NCBI RefSeq assembly: GCF_963678635.1 | Contig: NC_087065.1 | Coordinates: forward strand, 67,177,374 to 67,241,373 | Origin: Symsagittifera roscoffensis | Taxonomy: Eukaryota > Xenacoelomorpha > Acoela > Convolutidae | Reading direction: 5' to 3' | Length of the DNA stretch: 64,000 nt | Position numbers and translations under genes: made by a program | Notes under the pieces: model-generated | Database searches by the model: none | What the model saw: only the letters and a program-made list of their open reading frames with translations | What the model was told of the DNA's origin: nothing | Part shown: piece after piece, positions 49,654 through 61,232 of the stretch | Layout of the letters: the number at the start of each line of letters is the position of its first letter | Position numbering within the stretch: the first letter of the stretch is position 1

Positions 49654-52085
49654 TTATCTCTGGTGGGCAGCCCTCCAAGAGATTTTTAACAACAACACCA
49701 ACTGGATTTCGTTCGCCTCTGAGGACATCACAGTGCCATACTCTTTTTGTTTCAGATTAGAATTTTCTGTCAATTCCTGTAGGTATTCTTGAATGGCATT
49801 CTTTTCATTCCAGGCCATTAAGTGCCCTCTCGCTAATTTCCTTGCCTTGAGCATCTCCACATAGCCTCCGGCGGGATCACCCATGTGGACTGAGTCGGGT
49901 ATTGTGATCCGACTGTATTCGACCACGCCGATTTTCCCTCCAGCTTTATCCGTGCCAAGTTTGTTTGCAAGGGTTTATAGTCATCAAGCCTACCAGATCC
50001 ACACTGGCTGATTACTTCCATTTCAAGCTTCGTATCCGCACAGGTTCGTGCATTCTTCTTAGATTTCGAGGCCGTTGAGATCAAGCCTGCTAGTAACATT
50101 GATGGTATCAGGTTTTCTTTTTCTCCCCCACCCGATGCCGAGCAATCTCCTTGTCCATTTCCACTCGGGCGAGATGCTTTCGCTAAGGTCACTGCCGCGT
50201 TCAATTTTGACTTTATCACTTTTTGATTCATTGTTTTACTCCCTGCTCTACTTCTCAATCTCTTCAGCCCTTTCTTGGCTCGCCTTATTGGTTGTGTCTT
50301 CGTAGTCTGATGATCAGCGGCACTGTCTTCCATGACTGACTCGGTCAGAACGTCAGACTCTGTGGAGTTTATCAATTTCTCTAGAACCTCTCGCATAATG
50401 GGCTGATTCAACCCCGCCTTCATTACGGACTGCGTCCCGTATTTTCGTATCATATCCAAGTCCTCTCCATGAAGGCCACTCGGTTCCAGGTTTTTCCCGT
50501 CTTGCGCTCCAATTCACTTTGGTATCTCTCCCATTTCGCCTCTGGCAATGTGGCTAGGAAGGATACCCTCATCGTGTCTTCGATTCGTCTTCTCCTAGGT
50601 GACTCGTGAAGCAGTTTATGTACCTCCATACTCCGGGAACTCAATGCCAGGCCTACTGGGTCTGCTGGTGACAGGCTGGCTGGTGCCTCCTTCGTAGGGG
50701 ACATAAATGAACTATTCTTGCCGAATGTTTTTATACATTCCTCTAACACAGGAGTGGGGATACGATCCACCACGAATCTAAGAAAACAAAGAGCTTCTTT
50801 GCGCTTAGCCCAGGCTTTCGCAGAGTCATCTCTACTAATCAGCGCGCGCAGGGCGTCCATCAGTTCCAGCTCCTGCTCCTTTGATTTCGAATCATTACTA
50901 GATTCATATTCTGATCTTTTGATTGCCATCAAGCACCAAGCCAATCGCATTTGCAAGTCAGTCCTCGTGCATGGGTAGGCTAGGTTTGCTGCCATCGTCG
51001 CAGGCGCATGCATGTTTTCATCGAAGTATCTCTGGTGGGCCGCCCTCCAAGAGATTTTTAACAACAACCTCAACTGGATTTCGTTCGCCTCTGAGGACAT
51101 CACAGTGCCATACTCTTTTCGTTTCAGATTAGAATTTTCTGTCAATTCCTGTAGGTATTCTTGAATGGCATTCTTTTCATTCCAGGCCATTAAGTGCCCT
51201 CTCGCTGATTTCCTCGCCTTGAGCATCTCCACATAGCCTCCGGCGGGATCACCCATGTGGACTGAGTCGGGTATTGTGATCCGACTGTACTCGACCACGC
51301 CGATTTGTCCCTCCAGATTTATCCGTGCCAGGTTTGTTCGCGAGGGTTTATAGTCATCAAGCCTACCAGATCCACACTGGCTGATGACTTCCATTTCAAG
51401 CTTCGTATCCGCCAAGGTTCGTGCATTCTTCTTAGATTTCGAGGCCGTTGAGATCAAGCCTGCTAGTAGCATTGGTGGTATCAGGTTTTCTTTTTCTCCC
51501 CCATCCGATGCCGAGCAATTTCCTTGTCCATTTTCACTCGGGCGAGATGCTTTCGCTAAGGTCACTGCCGCGTTCACTTTTGACTTTATCACTTTTTGAT
51601 TCATTGTTTTACTCCCTGCTCTACTTCTCAATCTCTTCAGCCCTTTCTTGGCTCGCCTTATTGGTTGTGTCTTCGTAGTCTGATGATCAGCGGCACTGTC
51701 TTCCATGACTGACTCGGTCAGAACGTCAGACTCCGTGGAGTTTATCAATTTCTCTAGAACCTCTCGCATAATGGGCTGATTCAACCCCACCTTCATTACG
51801 GACTGCGTCCCGTATTTTCGTATCATATCCAAGTCCTCTCCATGAAGGCCACTCGGTTCCAGGCTTTTCCCGTCTTGCGCTCCAATTCCCTTTGATATCT
51901 CTCCCATTCCTCCTCTGGTGGCTAGGAAGGATACCCTCATCGTGTCTTCGATTCGTCTTCTCCTAGGTGCTAGGTGACTCGTGAAGCAGTTTATGTACCT
52001 CCATACTCCGGGAATTAAATGCCAGGCCTACTGGGTCTGCTGGTGACAAGCTGGCTGTTGCCTCCTTCGTAGGGTACATAAATGA
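49345..52085 (-). repeat. 1.37-kb tandem duplication across the E3 ORF3/ORF4 join
   Basis: Unit 49345-50716 is repeated at 50717-52085 with only scattered substitutions and small indels. The shared start is CTTGCCGAATG (49345 and 50718). The duplicated segment carries the end of ORF3 and the start of ORF4. Confidence 0.88.
50450..51940 (-). pseudogene. E3 496-codon open block spanning the ORF3/ORF4 join and the duplication junction
   Basis: This open block reads from the ORF3 C-terminal region (SDVLTESVMEDSAADHQ, TIPDSVHMGDPAGGYVEM) directly into the ORF4 N-terminal region (RLAWCLMAIKRSEYESS, FLRFVVDRIPTPVLEEC) without a stop. It then crosses the duplication junction at 50717 into a second copy of the unit start (SPRRRRIEDTMRVSF). 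It is good evidence that ORF3 and ORF4 are one gene. It is unlikely to be functional, as the flanks are broken. Confidence 0.75.
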
Positions 52086-55000
52086 AGATGGCATCAGCAA
52101 TAATAGGGGCTCATCGACTTCCCCGTCGTCGTCGTCTTCACTAAACTGATACTCCAGCAAGTCCCTTTCCAACGCACCTAAGTCTAATCCACTCATCTTG
52201 TCCTCCTTCCCTTCCATGGGATCATCATCCTGATCCATTACGCCATCGTCCTTGGCATCTGGTTTTGGTCCAGGTCCCGAGGGGCCCTGGCGCATATCCA
52301 TGCCCGAATCCGGCTAAGCCGTACAGTCAAAACCTCTGCATGGTACAGCAGTTCATCGTTCACTAGAAATTCCACCGACTCATCACCCTGTGGCGCCAAT
52401 TCATCCACTGTCATGTAGATGCCTTCTCTGCACTCCCTTGCCACTTCTAATAGTATTACTTTCACTTCTCCTGGCCACTTCAATCGTGACAAATCATCAG
52501 ATGCCAAAGCTTAAGGTTAAACTGAACATGGAAAAGGTCCTCTCCGCCCATTCTACACTTGAAATTGTTGTTGAAGTTCATCAACATCCATCCCGGCTCC
52601 GCCATTCTTCCGAAAAACCTGTCGTCGCTGGCCAATCCTCTCAGCTCTTTCTGTTCCACCCAATTCAGCACGAAACAATCCACCACTGAGACAAAATTGA
52701 CTTACAGTACTGAGTTCTTGTACGCTTTCACCTGCACGTCAGAAAAAGCGTGTGACATCACCGGTCCATATAACCACAGTGACGAACTCCCTTAGTCCAA
52801 AGACTATAGCCAGCGGATCGATCCGCATCAAAATGGCCAGGTCAGTCAGCAGGGGCATGCCACAATCCTGTTTACACTCGCTAATTCCCGTTGCGACCTT
52901 GTCTTTTCCTGTGACGATCCTGTTCTGTTGCTGGAGATACTGGATCAAGAGCGTTCTCCATTCTTTCATCTTCTGATAGGAGGCGGTTTCCAACTGCGCG
53001 TTGAACTATCGGCTCGTCCCCTGTAATTGTTCAGCGTAACGCAGGAGCACGAATAAGCCACCCAATCGACCATACGTCATCGTAATTAGGGTGAAGAGTC
53101 CATCCAGCCTCAGGCACGCTAACGCTTGAGTGAAGAGTTTTCATGGCCAAACGTCTTGTATAGCACCATCACCAAGCCAATTGACAATTTTCTGATGTCT
53201 CTAACGAAGCTTGCGATCAAATTCCTTGAGGCCCTCGGGTAGGACGTGGATAAGAAGGATGGCGTCCATCCCACTCCCATCCCTCCCAGTATTGCGTCAG
53301 ATCTTTCATATTGTGCCCTTGTGGCCAAAACGTCCGCCTGGAACCTGTCCAACGACATCGTGTTTTCGTCTTGCATCAATTGGAGCATCTTCCCTCCGGC
53401 CACCTCCGTTCAACCAACAAATTTTTCAGATACTCGTGTATTTCTTCTATCACCGCTGGAGCATGTTCGAAAGCGTCTTCCCCCAACGTGCATACTCATG
53501 GTGACAAATACAGCCACGAAATAGTGTGCGGCTTTGCCCTCAGGGCCAGTGCCATGAGGTCCTCTTCTGATAATGTCAGATTACTTCTTACCATCCTTTC
53601 TTGTGCATCCCTAACATAATCCATCTGCCTGAACCAAAGTTCTTTCGCTACCTGTTGCACCAACACGTGGTTGTCATCTACTCCTGGTCTCAGTTTTAGC
53701 AACCTGGCGAATTTGGACAGTTCCAACCCCAGGACTTTGTCTAGCACCACACGGCTTGTGCTATGCTCCTTAAGTCCCTGGATGGCGTTTGAAATGTCCG
53801 CCCAGACAGCAGGAAGTTCAGAGCGAAGAGGATAGTAATTGTCATAATTGACGGATCTGTTCGGAGTGGGAATGATCACATCGAATCGTCCCTTTGCTAT
53901 TGTAAGGACCATTGTGTACACAAACTGATCGCGGTGACAACAAAAAGACAATCTTCAACGCGTTCCAGGTGAAGCGTTGCCGCACCGCTACTTGCACCTC
54001 AGCCATGGCCGAAAGGAGCGTCATAATTGCTTCTCCCGTGACCTCATTGCTGGGAACTGATCCGTCTGTGAGGCGATCCAGCAGCCCTCGGCTCTGTAGG
54101 TGATCATTGGAGCCGGCAATTATCATCACTTATGGCTCCATACTGACAGTTCTTTGTAGACTTATCGCCATGCCCACTGCTTGTCCCAATCCTGCGGGGG
54201 AGCTGTAAGGAAGATCACATCGGGTCAGAAAAGGGATCAAGGCGTGTAGATATAATCCGAACTAGCCACTATTAGATACTTGGCATTCTTGATGTCTAGG
54301 GGATCATATGCAGCAAACAGATTATCGCCCATCGGTATCTCCATTCATCTATACCTCCTGTCATCTCCTTCCACCGAGGTAGCTCTGGGGTATTCTCTCG
54401 AATATTCTCCCAGCAATTGGCCCGGCGGCTTAGAGAAATGCCGATACATCTTGTGGTGTTTAATATTGGGCCTGTTCTCCGTGGTGAATTTGCCCCTCCG
54501 TAGAGGTGGTACCAACTCTCTGGCCCTCCGACGGACATCCGTCAGGGATCGTGTATTTAGGGGTCCCATGATTTGTCCAGAGGCAACCCAACGAGATCCA
54601 CAAACCTGAGCGCGGTAGCGGAGCTGAACTGCTCTTGCTCCGCCAATAGCCAGTCCACGCCCGATATCCAGTACAATCCCGACACCGTGGGGCCACTCCC
54701 GTGCATCAATCTTCTGGCGTCTACCCGATTGGTCAACGTATTCATAATCAAGGTCGCTAGCATGTCAGCCTTGTATTGCCCCCACGCGCTGGGATCTGGA
54801 CAGTTCCAGAGCAGCACGCTGGTTAGCTCAACTCTCTCTGCAGGTGTAGCAGTTGCCGATTTCCCGCTGGAGCATGGGCTATCGTGGGCAAGTTACTCAC
54901 TTTCATGGAGGCCTGAGAACTCGTCTCATTAGGTCTTCCCAACCGGCTCTCCAGTGATTGTCTTCGAGGAGGGCAAACCGTCCCCAGTCTTTCTCTTACG

Positions 55001-56495
55001 TCTGAATAGGGACCGAGGGAGCAGTAACACTCGCTTCGGATGTCAGGGGTCCAAGACGATTAGCGAGTGGCTCTGGCACGTTGCTCCTTACTCTGCCTCT
55101 GCCAGTCAAGCTGGTCCGCGCAAGGGCGTCAGTCGTCCTGAGTTCTCCCTCGTCTTGAAGGCGTCATTGATCCATCGCCTTCCTTGCAGTGTATTGAAAT
55201 GTATTCCATCTCTGGCGAGTGCGAGATGATCAGTCATGCGCAACGTGTTTTCCAAATCCATGAGGCGTAACTCGCCTGGATTGCTGCTGATCAGATTACG
55301 GACCATTTCAATCCATCGGGTCACGTTGCCATTCATGAAGTCAGCAACCGGCGCGCCCACTTCCGGGTTCTGTGGGAACGTGTACAGCACCACAAACCTC
55401 GGCCTATAATTCTCTTTCAGCTCATTCAAAAAGCAGACCACCAGAGGTTCCCACCTGCTCTCTGGGGTAACAGGAGACCTTGAGATATCGTTGGTGCCCA
55501 ACATCACTGTCAAGGTATCCACCTGGTCCCCATTCTGAGACTCCATCATCTTGATGACCTGGGCCACAGAGGCTCCTCCGAAAGACACGACAGTCCCTCA
55601 CCATGCTATCTCCTACAATCAGATATCGACTTCATGAAGGAATCGCTTGATAACTTACGGCCGGGTTCCAGCTCATCCCGTTCAGGCAGGCTCGAGGATG
55701 GTCCGCAAGAAGAAGTTACGAACCGCAAGATTCTTCCTGATATCCACGACATGAGATCTCAAGGCAGTTTCGCCTCGTGTCGGACCAGCTGGCACGATGG
55801 CTCGTGACGTCCGTTCTGAATTGCTTAAAGAGCAATCCGTGCGTTGAGAAGGGACAGCCCTGCCCAGCTTCCGTCCGCTGGTCCTGTTTATTTCATTCAT
55901 CGTCGCTCTGGCTAGCTGATTGAACGAATCTTGGAATTGGGGAGCCATATAGGTATCCGAAGGGTCAAGTAACGTGTTCCTATGAATTGAGGCAGATTGC
56001 GATGTCTGCGGAGGGGCCACGAGCTCCCTAGGGATACGCAGCTCCTGTGTCTTTGTCCTAGAAGATGCGTCCTTAGACCCATCTGAATTCATCGTTGCCA
56101 GGACTTCCGGTGAGATCTGGCCCACCCTCGCAACTCCTTCAGATGCTTTATCTCTTCCTCTTTGAAGGTTATTTGTAGTTCATCGTATTCTTTCATTCAT
56201 CCCGTTCTCTGGACATCGCCTTGTATTCCTCCAACTTGGCACGCAACTCATGCCAGTCCTTCTCCTTCTTATCCAGGGTCTCAATGGTCTCCGAAGTCTG
56301 GATTTCCATTTCGCTCATCCTGACTTTGTTCGGTGGGGGAGCGGCTGTTGGAGCCCGGCCCATCACGTGAACGCTTAGCTCCAATGATAGGCTGCATAGG
56401 CCGAGCAGGTAGGGACATCTCTCCTAGCCGGTGATTCCTCTGCTCACCAAGTCACCTAGTCCTGGCTCACGAGCTAAGTCGTGACCCGACATTTT
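52086..56495 (-). pseudogene. E3 accessory polyprotein, ORF3 region with both SGNH units
   Basis: Blocks in order: SGNH unit 1 with IVGDSMV (55600s), FGGASVAQ (55560s), LGTNDIS (55490s) and ARDGIHFNT (55190s), all catalytic positions kept; then a DWLLAEQEQFSSATALRF block (54640s); SGNH-like unit 2 with IVASSDY (54260s), IAGSNDHLQSRG (54090s) and GVDDNH (53670s). The coiled-coil N-terminus (56190-56384) follows. Frames are broken repeatedly. Retention of motifs despite heavy divergence argues for past selection on both units. Confidence 0.82.
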
Positions 56496-58648
56496 CCCTC
56501 GTCAACATCTCAATACTTCTTGATTGTGACACATACCCACATCATGTTGTATGTTGCCATTTCATATACTCTATTACAGATGTCGAGCTCCTGATCCATA
56601 ATTGATTCTTTACCAGATTTGGCTTCATATATAGGTACGAGTCCAAGGTTTCCAGCACTGTCAATAACGGTTATCCGGATTGCCGATATTGCTATTCCTT
56701 CTTTTTCACTCCGATAGACTTGTTGGGATTTTTCAAATTGTGCCAAGTCATTTTTTTTAAATATTGGAAAGCACGGTTCAAAGTATATTTTCCCACTGTA
56801 AGATTTTTGGAACCAAACAAATATCCCAACTCTTTTTTGATTTTTTGGAAATTCAATTTAGTTGGGACTATCAGCTTTTCTTGAGTACAGTTTTGAAGAG
56901 TAAACAGATCAGATGAGGAGAAATGGGAGAAATTAATTTGAGAATGAATGAAAATAGAAGTCAGCAGTATGAGTCATCGCGATTTCCATATATGGAAGTA
57001 GTGCCAAATATGGAAGGTTTTTGTATGAGTTTTTCCAATATAGAAATTGCGTAGGCGTTACTACTACTATAAAAATCCACAATTATCTGCAAGAATCATT
57101 CTTCGCAATGGCAGCTGCTATGTGTCAAGCTCTTCCCAGCTTTTATTCAGATTATAAAAGTGAACCATTACTTAATTCTGTTTCCAACGAACTTTACGAT
57201 AAGACATAGTAACCCAAGATTATTGCGTGTCTACTCACGACTCTTTCTGTTCCTTGGAAAGTTGCAAGTTTCTTTTTATTTTAATAGGAACATCACTTAG
57301 CCAAAATGTTCAGAGATTAGACAAATATCAATACATATATCAAGAAATTGATTTTCTTTACACTTTATACAAACACAGATTATTCAAGTATTTTCACATC
57401 AAGTGGAAAAGTGTTCAATCAGTTTTTTAGTTGCGGTGTTCAGCATAATTTATGATGGAAAGGTTGTGAAAAAACACCAAGCGTATCAAGGAAACGATTC
57501 GTTCGGAAAAAGTTCAAAAAACCTTATATAAGTTCTAATCAAAAACTTGGATCTACTCGAACTCTGGGCTCAGCATTCTTTGACAGAAATCGAAAAAACT
57601 CGAAACTCAAATTATGAATCGAATATGTTGAAAATAAGTGATTGTTTTATTGATGGTTATGGTTCTGTAAATAGTGAGCGTGTCAAATTTTTGATTAATT
57701 TCATTTTTTTCAATTTAAATGCTTTTCAACGATTACTTTTATGTTATTTTCTTAAGAGATGAAGAAAAATTAATAACTTTTGACAAGTCTTTTTCGTGAA
57801 AATGGTGTAATATTGTTAATTAGTGTAAGAATTTTGTTTAATTCTTGCAAAATTTTTTAAATATTGGTGTCTTTGAGTGATATTCCCTATCTTAATACTT
57901 TGTTTTGTTTAATGATTCAGAGGCAAAGACGTGCAAAAAAGGATTTTCTTAATGGTAAAAACCAGAACAAAGATTTTGATACGTTTTTTTTTAATAACAA
58001 TACAAAAAAAACTTGTTTAATATTTTTTTGAAATGCGAAATTTTTTTGATTGTTTATCCAAAAATGTACCAAAATTGAAGTAAAATATTTTACAGTTTTG
58101 GTTTTTTCAACAAGTAAGCAGAAAATTTGAGGACAAAATTGCAAAAACTGTAAGAATTTTTTTAACAAGCATGCAAAAATTTCGACAAAAGTTTTTGTAT
58201 GATGTAGCTTTTTTCATGATTTTTAAAAATATTTATGCAAAAACCTAACTTTTTTTTTCTTATGCATATGAGAAAAAACGCAAAATTTTATTATAACAAA
58301 ATTGTTACATTTTCGCAAAAAAAATTTTTATTATTGATGATTTTGAGTGCTAATGGTAGATATCAAAATTGTTGAAAACTCGATTTAAAGTAAGGTCTTG
58401 ATTCTGATTGGTTGATATCAAAACTTTTGAAAGTTCCATGGTTACATTGTATGATTTTTATTTCAGCTTGATCAAATAGGATGATATCCATTCTGATTTT
58501 GTTTCACCATTAAATCAATTGGTTAATAAAATGGCTGTTGTATTTCATTTTTATTCAATTTTTGATACTTTCAACTCTTCGTATCTAAAAGTTCGGGACA
58601 TTTTTAATCTCCCATTGGTTCTCATTTTTTTTCTCTTTTCTTATTAAG
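56496..58648. other. AT-rich flanking DNA, no confident gene
   Basis: This stretch begins immediately after the E3 truncation. One minus-strand open stretch (56510-56746) is listed separately. Other short ORFs (57021-57762) have no recognisable features. No repeat family is recognised. Confidence 0.5.
56510..56746 (-). other. unrecognised open stretch next to the E3 truncation
   Basis: 78 codons with no ATG at the start (TTG), so it would have to be an exon or a fragment. Composition is protein-like (AISAIRITVIDSAGNLG, IYEAKSGKES, ICNRVYEMATYNMMWV). The D...EAK spacing faintly recalls a PD-(D/E)xK nuclease core, but nothing else supports that. It could be an exon of a host gene interrupted by E3. 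Confidence 0.2.
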
Positions 58649-58933
58649 ATGTCGTCACTGAATAGAATTGAAAAAAGAGCATGTCTTGAATGGGGCAGAG
58701 AATACACTCCCTTACACGCATCAAGACAATGTAGAACCTGTGGTGTTTTGAAGTGTTCGAACTGTAACTTTAAAACATATAGTAGCAAGGAACTCACTAA
58801 TCATATCAAGAAGAAGCATTCTTCTTGTCAACATAATGTTAAATTATCTGTTCAACAGTCTCAAAATACGCTCCAAGAGAAGGTAGAATTAATGGTTTTT
58901 CTTTATAAACATAGAAATTACTATGAATATTAA
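58649..58933 (+). CDS. small C2H2 zinc-finger protein (candidate)
   Basis: 94 codons from ATG 58649, preceded by a pyrimidine-rich tract ending TTATTAAG that could act as a splice or trans-splice acceptor. It contains one classical finger, CSNCNFKTYSSKELTNHIKKKH-type spacing CX2CX12HX4H, with an extra CRTC just upstream. A donor-like AAG|GTAGAA at 58883 and an acceptor-like TTTAATAG at 59048 would remove a 166-bp intron and end the protein about ten codons later in the same phase. Single-finger nematode proteins are often DNA- or RNA-binding; no specific role can be given. Expression is unproven. Confidence 0.4.
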   Translation: MSSLNRIEKRACLEWGREYTPLHASRQCRTCGVLKCSNCNFKTYSSKELTNHIKKKHSSCQHNVKLSVQQSQNTLQEKVELMVFLYKHRNYYEY

Positions 58934-61232
58934 TTTTTACTGAATCTGAAAAGTCCATACAATTGTGATAGATTTGAAATATTTAAGTAAGAAAAATACA
59001 GTTTTCTCATCACAATGTTTGATCCGTGAATTATTTTTTGTTTAATAGGTTCTAATTGATGATAAAAATAGCAACAATTGAGTTCTAATTGTCGTAAAAT
59101 TTTCAATAGAAATCGAACCGAAAACCTTTAACCTACAAAAAAAACTCCATTGGTTGCAAGCTTGCGGAGGTTTGGTTGCGATAAATTTGTAGTAAAAGTT
59201 CATAACATACGCTAATGAGTAGTTAATTATTTGCTTAACAAATGTAAAAATCTGGATACTTATAAAAAATTGACTAATTGAAAACTTTTGCCTTGTTACC
59301 ATTTTAAAGTTTTTCTTGTTTAGTGCTTGTAAAAGTGTTCATAGAGTAGAGCGTTTTTAAGCAGATAATGGGGGTTGATTTATTAAGAGTTATGCTCTTC
59401 TACTGTCTTCAGAAAAAAAATTGATAACTGACCTAGAAAAGATGAAAAAGGCTATGTTTTTGCAAGGCTTGAAAATTTCAAGATAATTTTATACATCTTT
59501 CTTAACCAAAAAAAAAATTCAATATAAAAATTCAGATTTGAAACAGCAACATACACTTATCAGGTTGAAAAAATCATTTAGAGACTTTTATCAAAAATTT
59601 TTTGGTTTCAAATTTTCTTCGCACTATTGAAAATTTGTTGAAATGATACATTTTTCCATCTAAAAATCAATTTCTGAATAAATTTTATTTAAAATTGGAT
59701 TAAGTTGGAAGATAGTAGATTAAGCAGAAACTGAGAAATTAATAAAAAATGAGATAAGAACTCAATTTATTTCATTAGGATTTTTGAAATAACTTTACTA
59801 ACATTTAGCTTATAAATTATGTCTTGAGAAAAAATCCAACATGAATTTTTATTTTTGTGTAGTTTATTGGAAAACTTGATATCATTTGATATATTTTTAT
59901 GAAAATTCAGATGTTTTGAGGATATTTTTTGTGATTGAAACCCATTTCGGACATCTTTCTGATAAATGAAGCATAAAGAAGAAAATTGCTTTCAGGATCT
60001 ACATTTCATTATTTTGGATTTAAAAAAGCTGATAAGAAAAGATTTTAAGAGAAAATAATATGGATTTTACTGAAAATTTCTAAGCAAACTGTTACTTTAG
60101 CAAAACCAGATAATAATTATATGAAATTTAACATCAGACAAACAGTATTTATTTGGTTCTGGTTAGCTTCAATTTTTTTCAATAAAAAAAATTGGTAGAA
60201 CTACAAAATTGTTTGCTGAGTAAATTTCTCGAAACTATTCAATTGTTACAAGGTTCTCCTTGATTTCCCTTTCTAAATCAATTTTTCTAAGAAGTGTTTT
60301 TTTTAGAGGATTTTACATTTTGCAGAAGTTAAGAACTAGGTTCCCTTGCGTATTTCTACTTCCGAAAGTTTTCAGATTATAATCAATAGAGCTGCTCTGA
60401 ACTTGTTCCAAAAACTCATTGTAAGAATACACCTTTATAATATCACATTTGCTTTTGAATGCTTCAACTAGCACTAAGCCATTTTTGAGAAAACTTCCAA
60501 CAAAAATCAAGAATATAAAGCGATTTAATAATTATTTCGCAAGTTTGCTTAAATGGTTTTTTGTAGCAATTGAACATGTACAAATTACTTAGTAATTGTT
60601 AGACGTTATCAGTTCTAATTTCGTCTCCGCCAACAAATTGTTCGTTCAATTGACAGTATTTTTCTCTTAAATTCACCATTTCTGACTCGGATTTCTTGCA
60701 AAGTGAGTTCTATGGCAAACACATGTTGAAAGCAGAAAGTAAAAACAACCTTAAAACTTAGAACATTTCTACGGAAAAACTATGAAATTTATGTTGTAGA
60801 AGCAATAAAGAGATAATCATCAGTTATGAAGAAGATTTTGTTGAATTTCATCCAATATCTAAAATACAATTGAAAAATTGTACACCATTTTGTCATTTCT
60901 AGCAGTGAACTGTTCATTTTTCATCATTCATCTGAAACTTATTAACGTGAATTTGTAATTTTGTACAAAGTTGGGTAAATCATTGAGAAAAAACAGAGAA
61001 GGAGTTGAATCAGGTAGTTTGATCTAGAAGTTTCAATGAATATTGCGCTTTTTGTTCAATTGAATTGAGATTTTTAGGTAACTTTTCCCTGAACTGGGCC
61101 AAAAACCATTTAATTACAAAAAAAATGTTAAAATTGGAAATTTTGAAAATTTTGGATGATTTGTTTAATTTTTCTTGACTTTCTCGAAAATTACAATTAA
61201 TTTCACTTTTTTCCCAAGAAATCGGAAGTTAA
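58934..61232. other. AT-rich DNA without recognised features
   Basis: Dominated by A/T runs. Short ORFs (for example 59042-59302 minus, 60313-60510 minus) look like chance. No RNA gene or known repeat is recognised. Confidence 0.5.

Larger units (their letters stand above)
45507..56495 (-). mobile_element. E3: third, diverged copy, 3' half only
   Basis: LTR, 3' untranslated region and the accessory polyprotein region in minus orientation. Homology to ORF3 stops near 56495, at the motif corresponding to ORF3 residue about 91 (SGHDLAREPGLG in E3, SGSDLANEPGLG in E1). No pol, gag, leader or second LTR follows. Divergence from E1 is much greater than that of E2, so it represents a different subfamily or an older insertion. 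Confidence 0.85.

Noticed and set aside
57021-57762. Three short plus-strand ORFs in AT-rich DNA
   Set aside because: No domain, no consistent splice sites and low-complexity composition. Chance is the simpler explanation.
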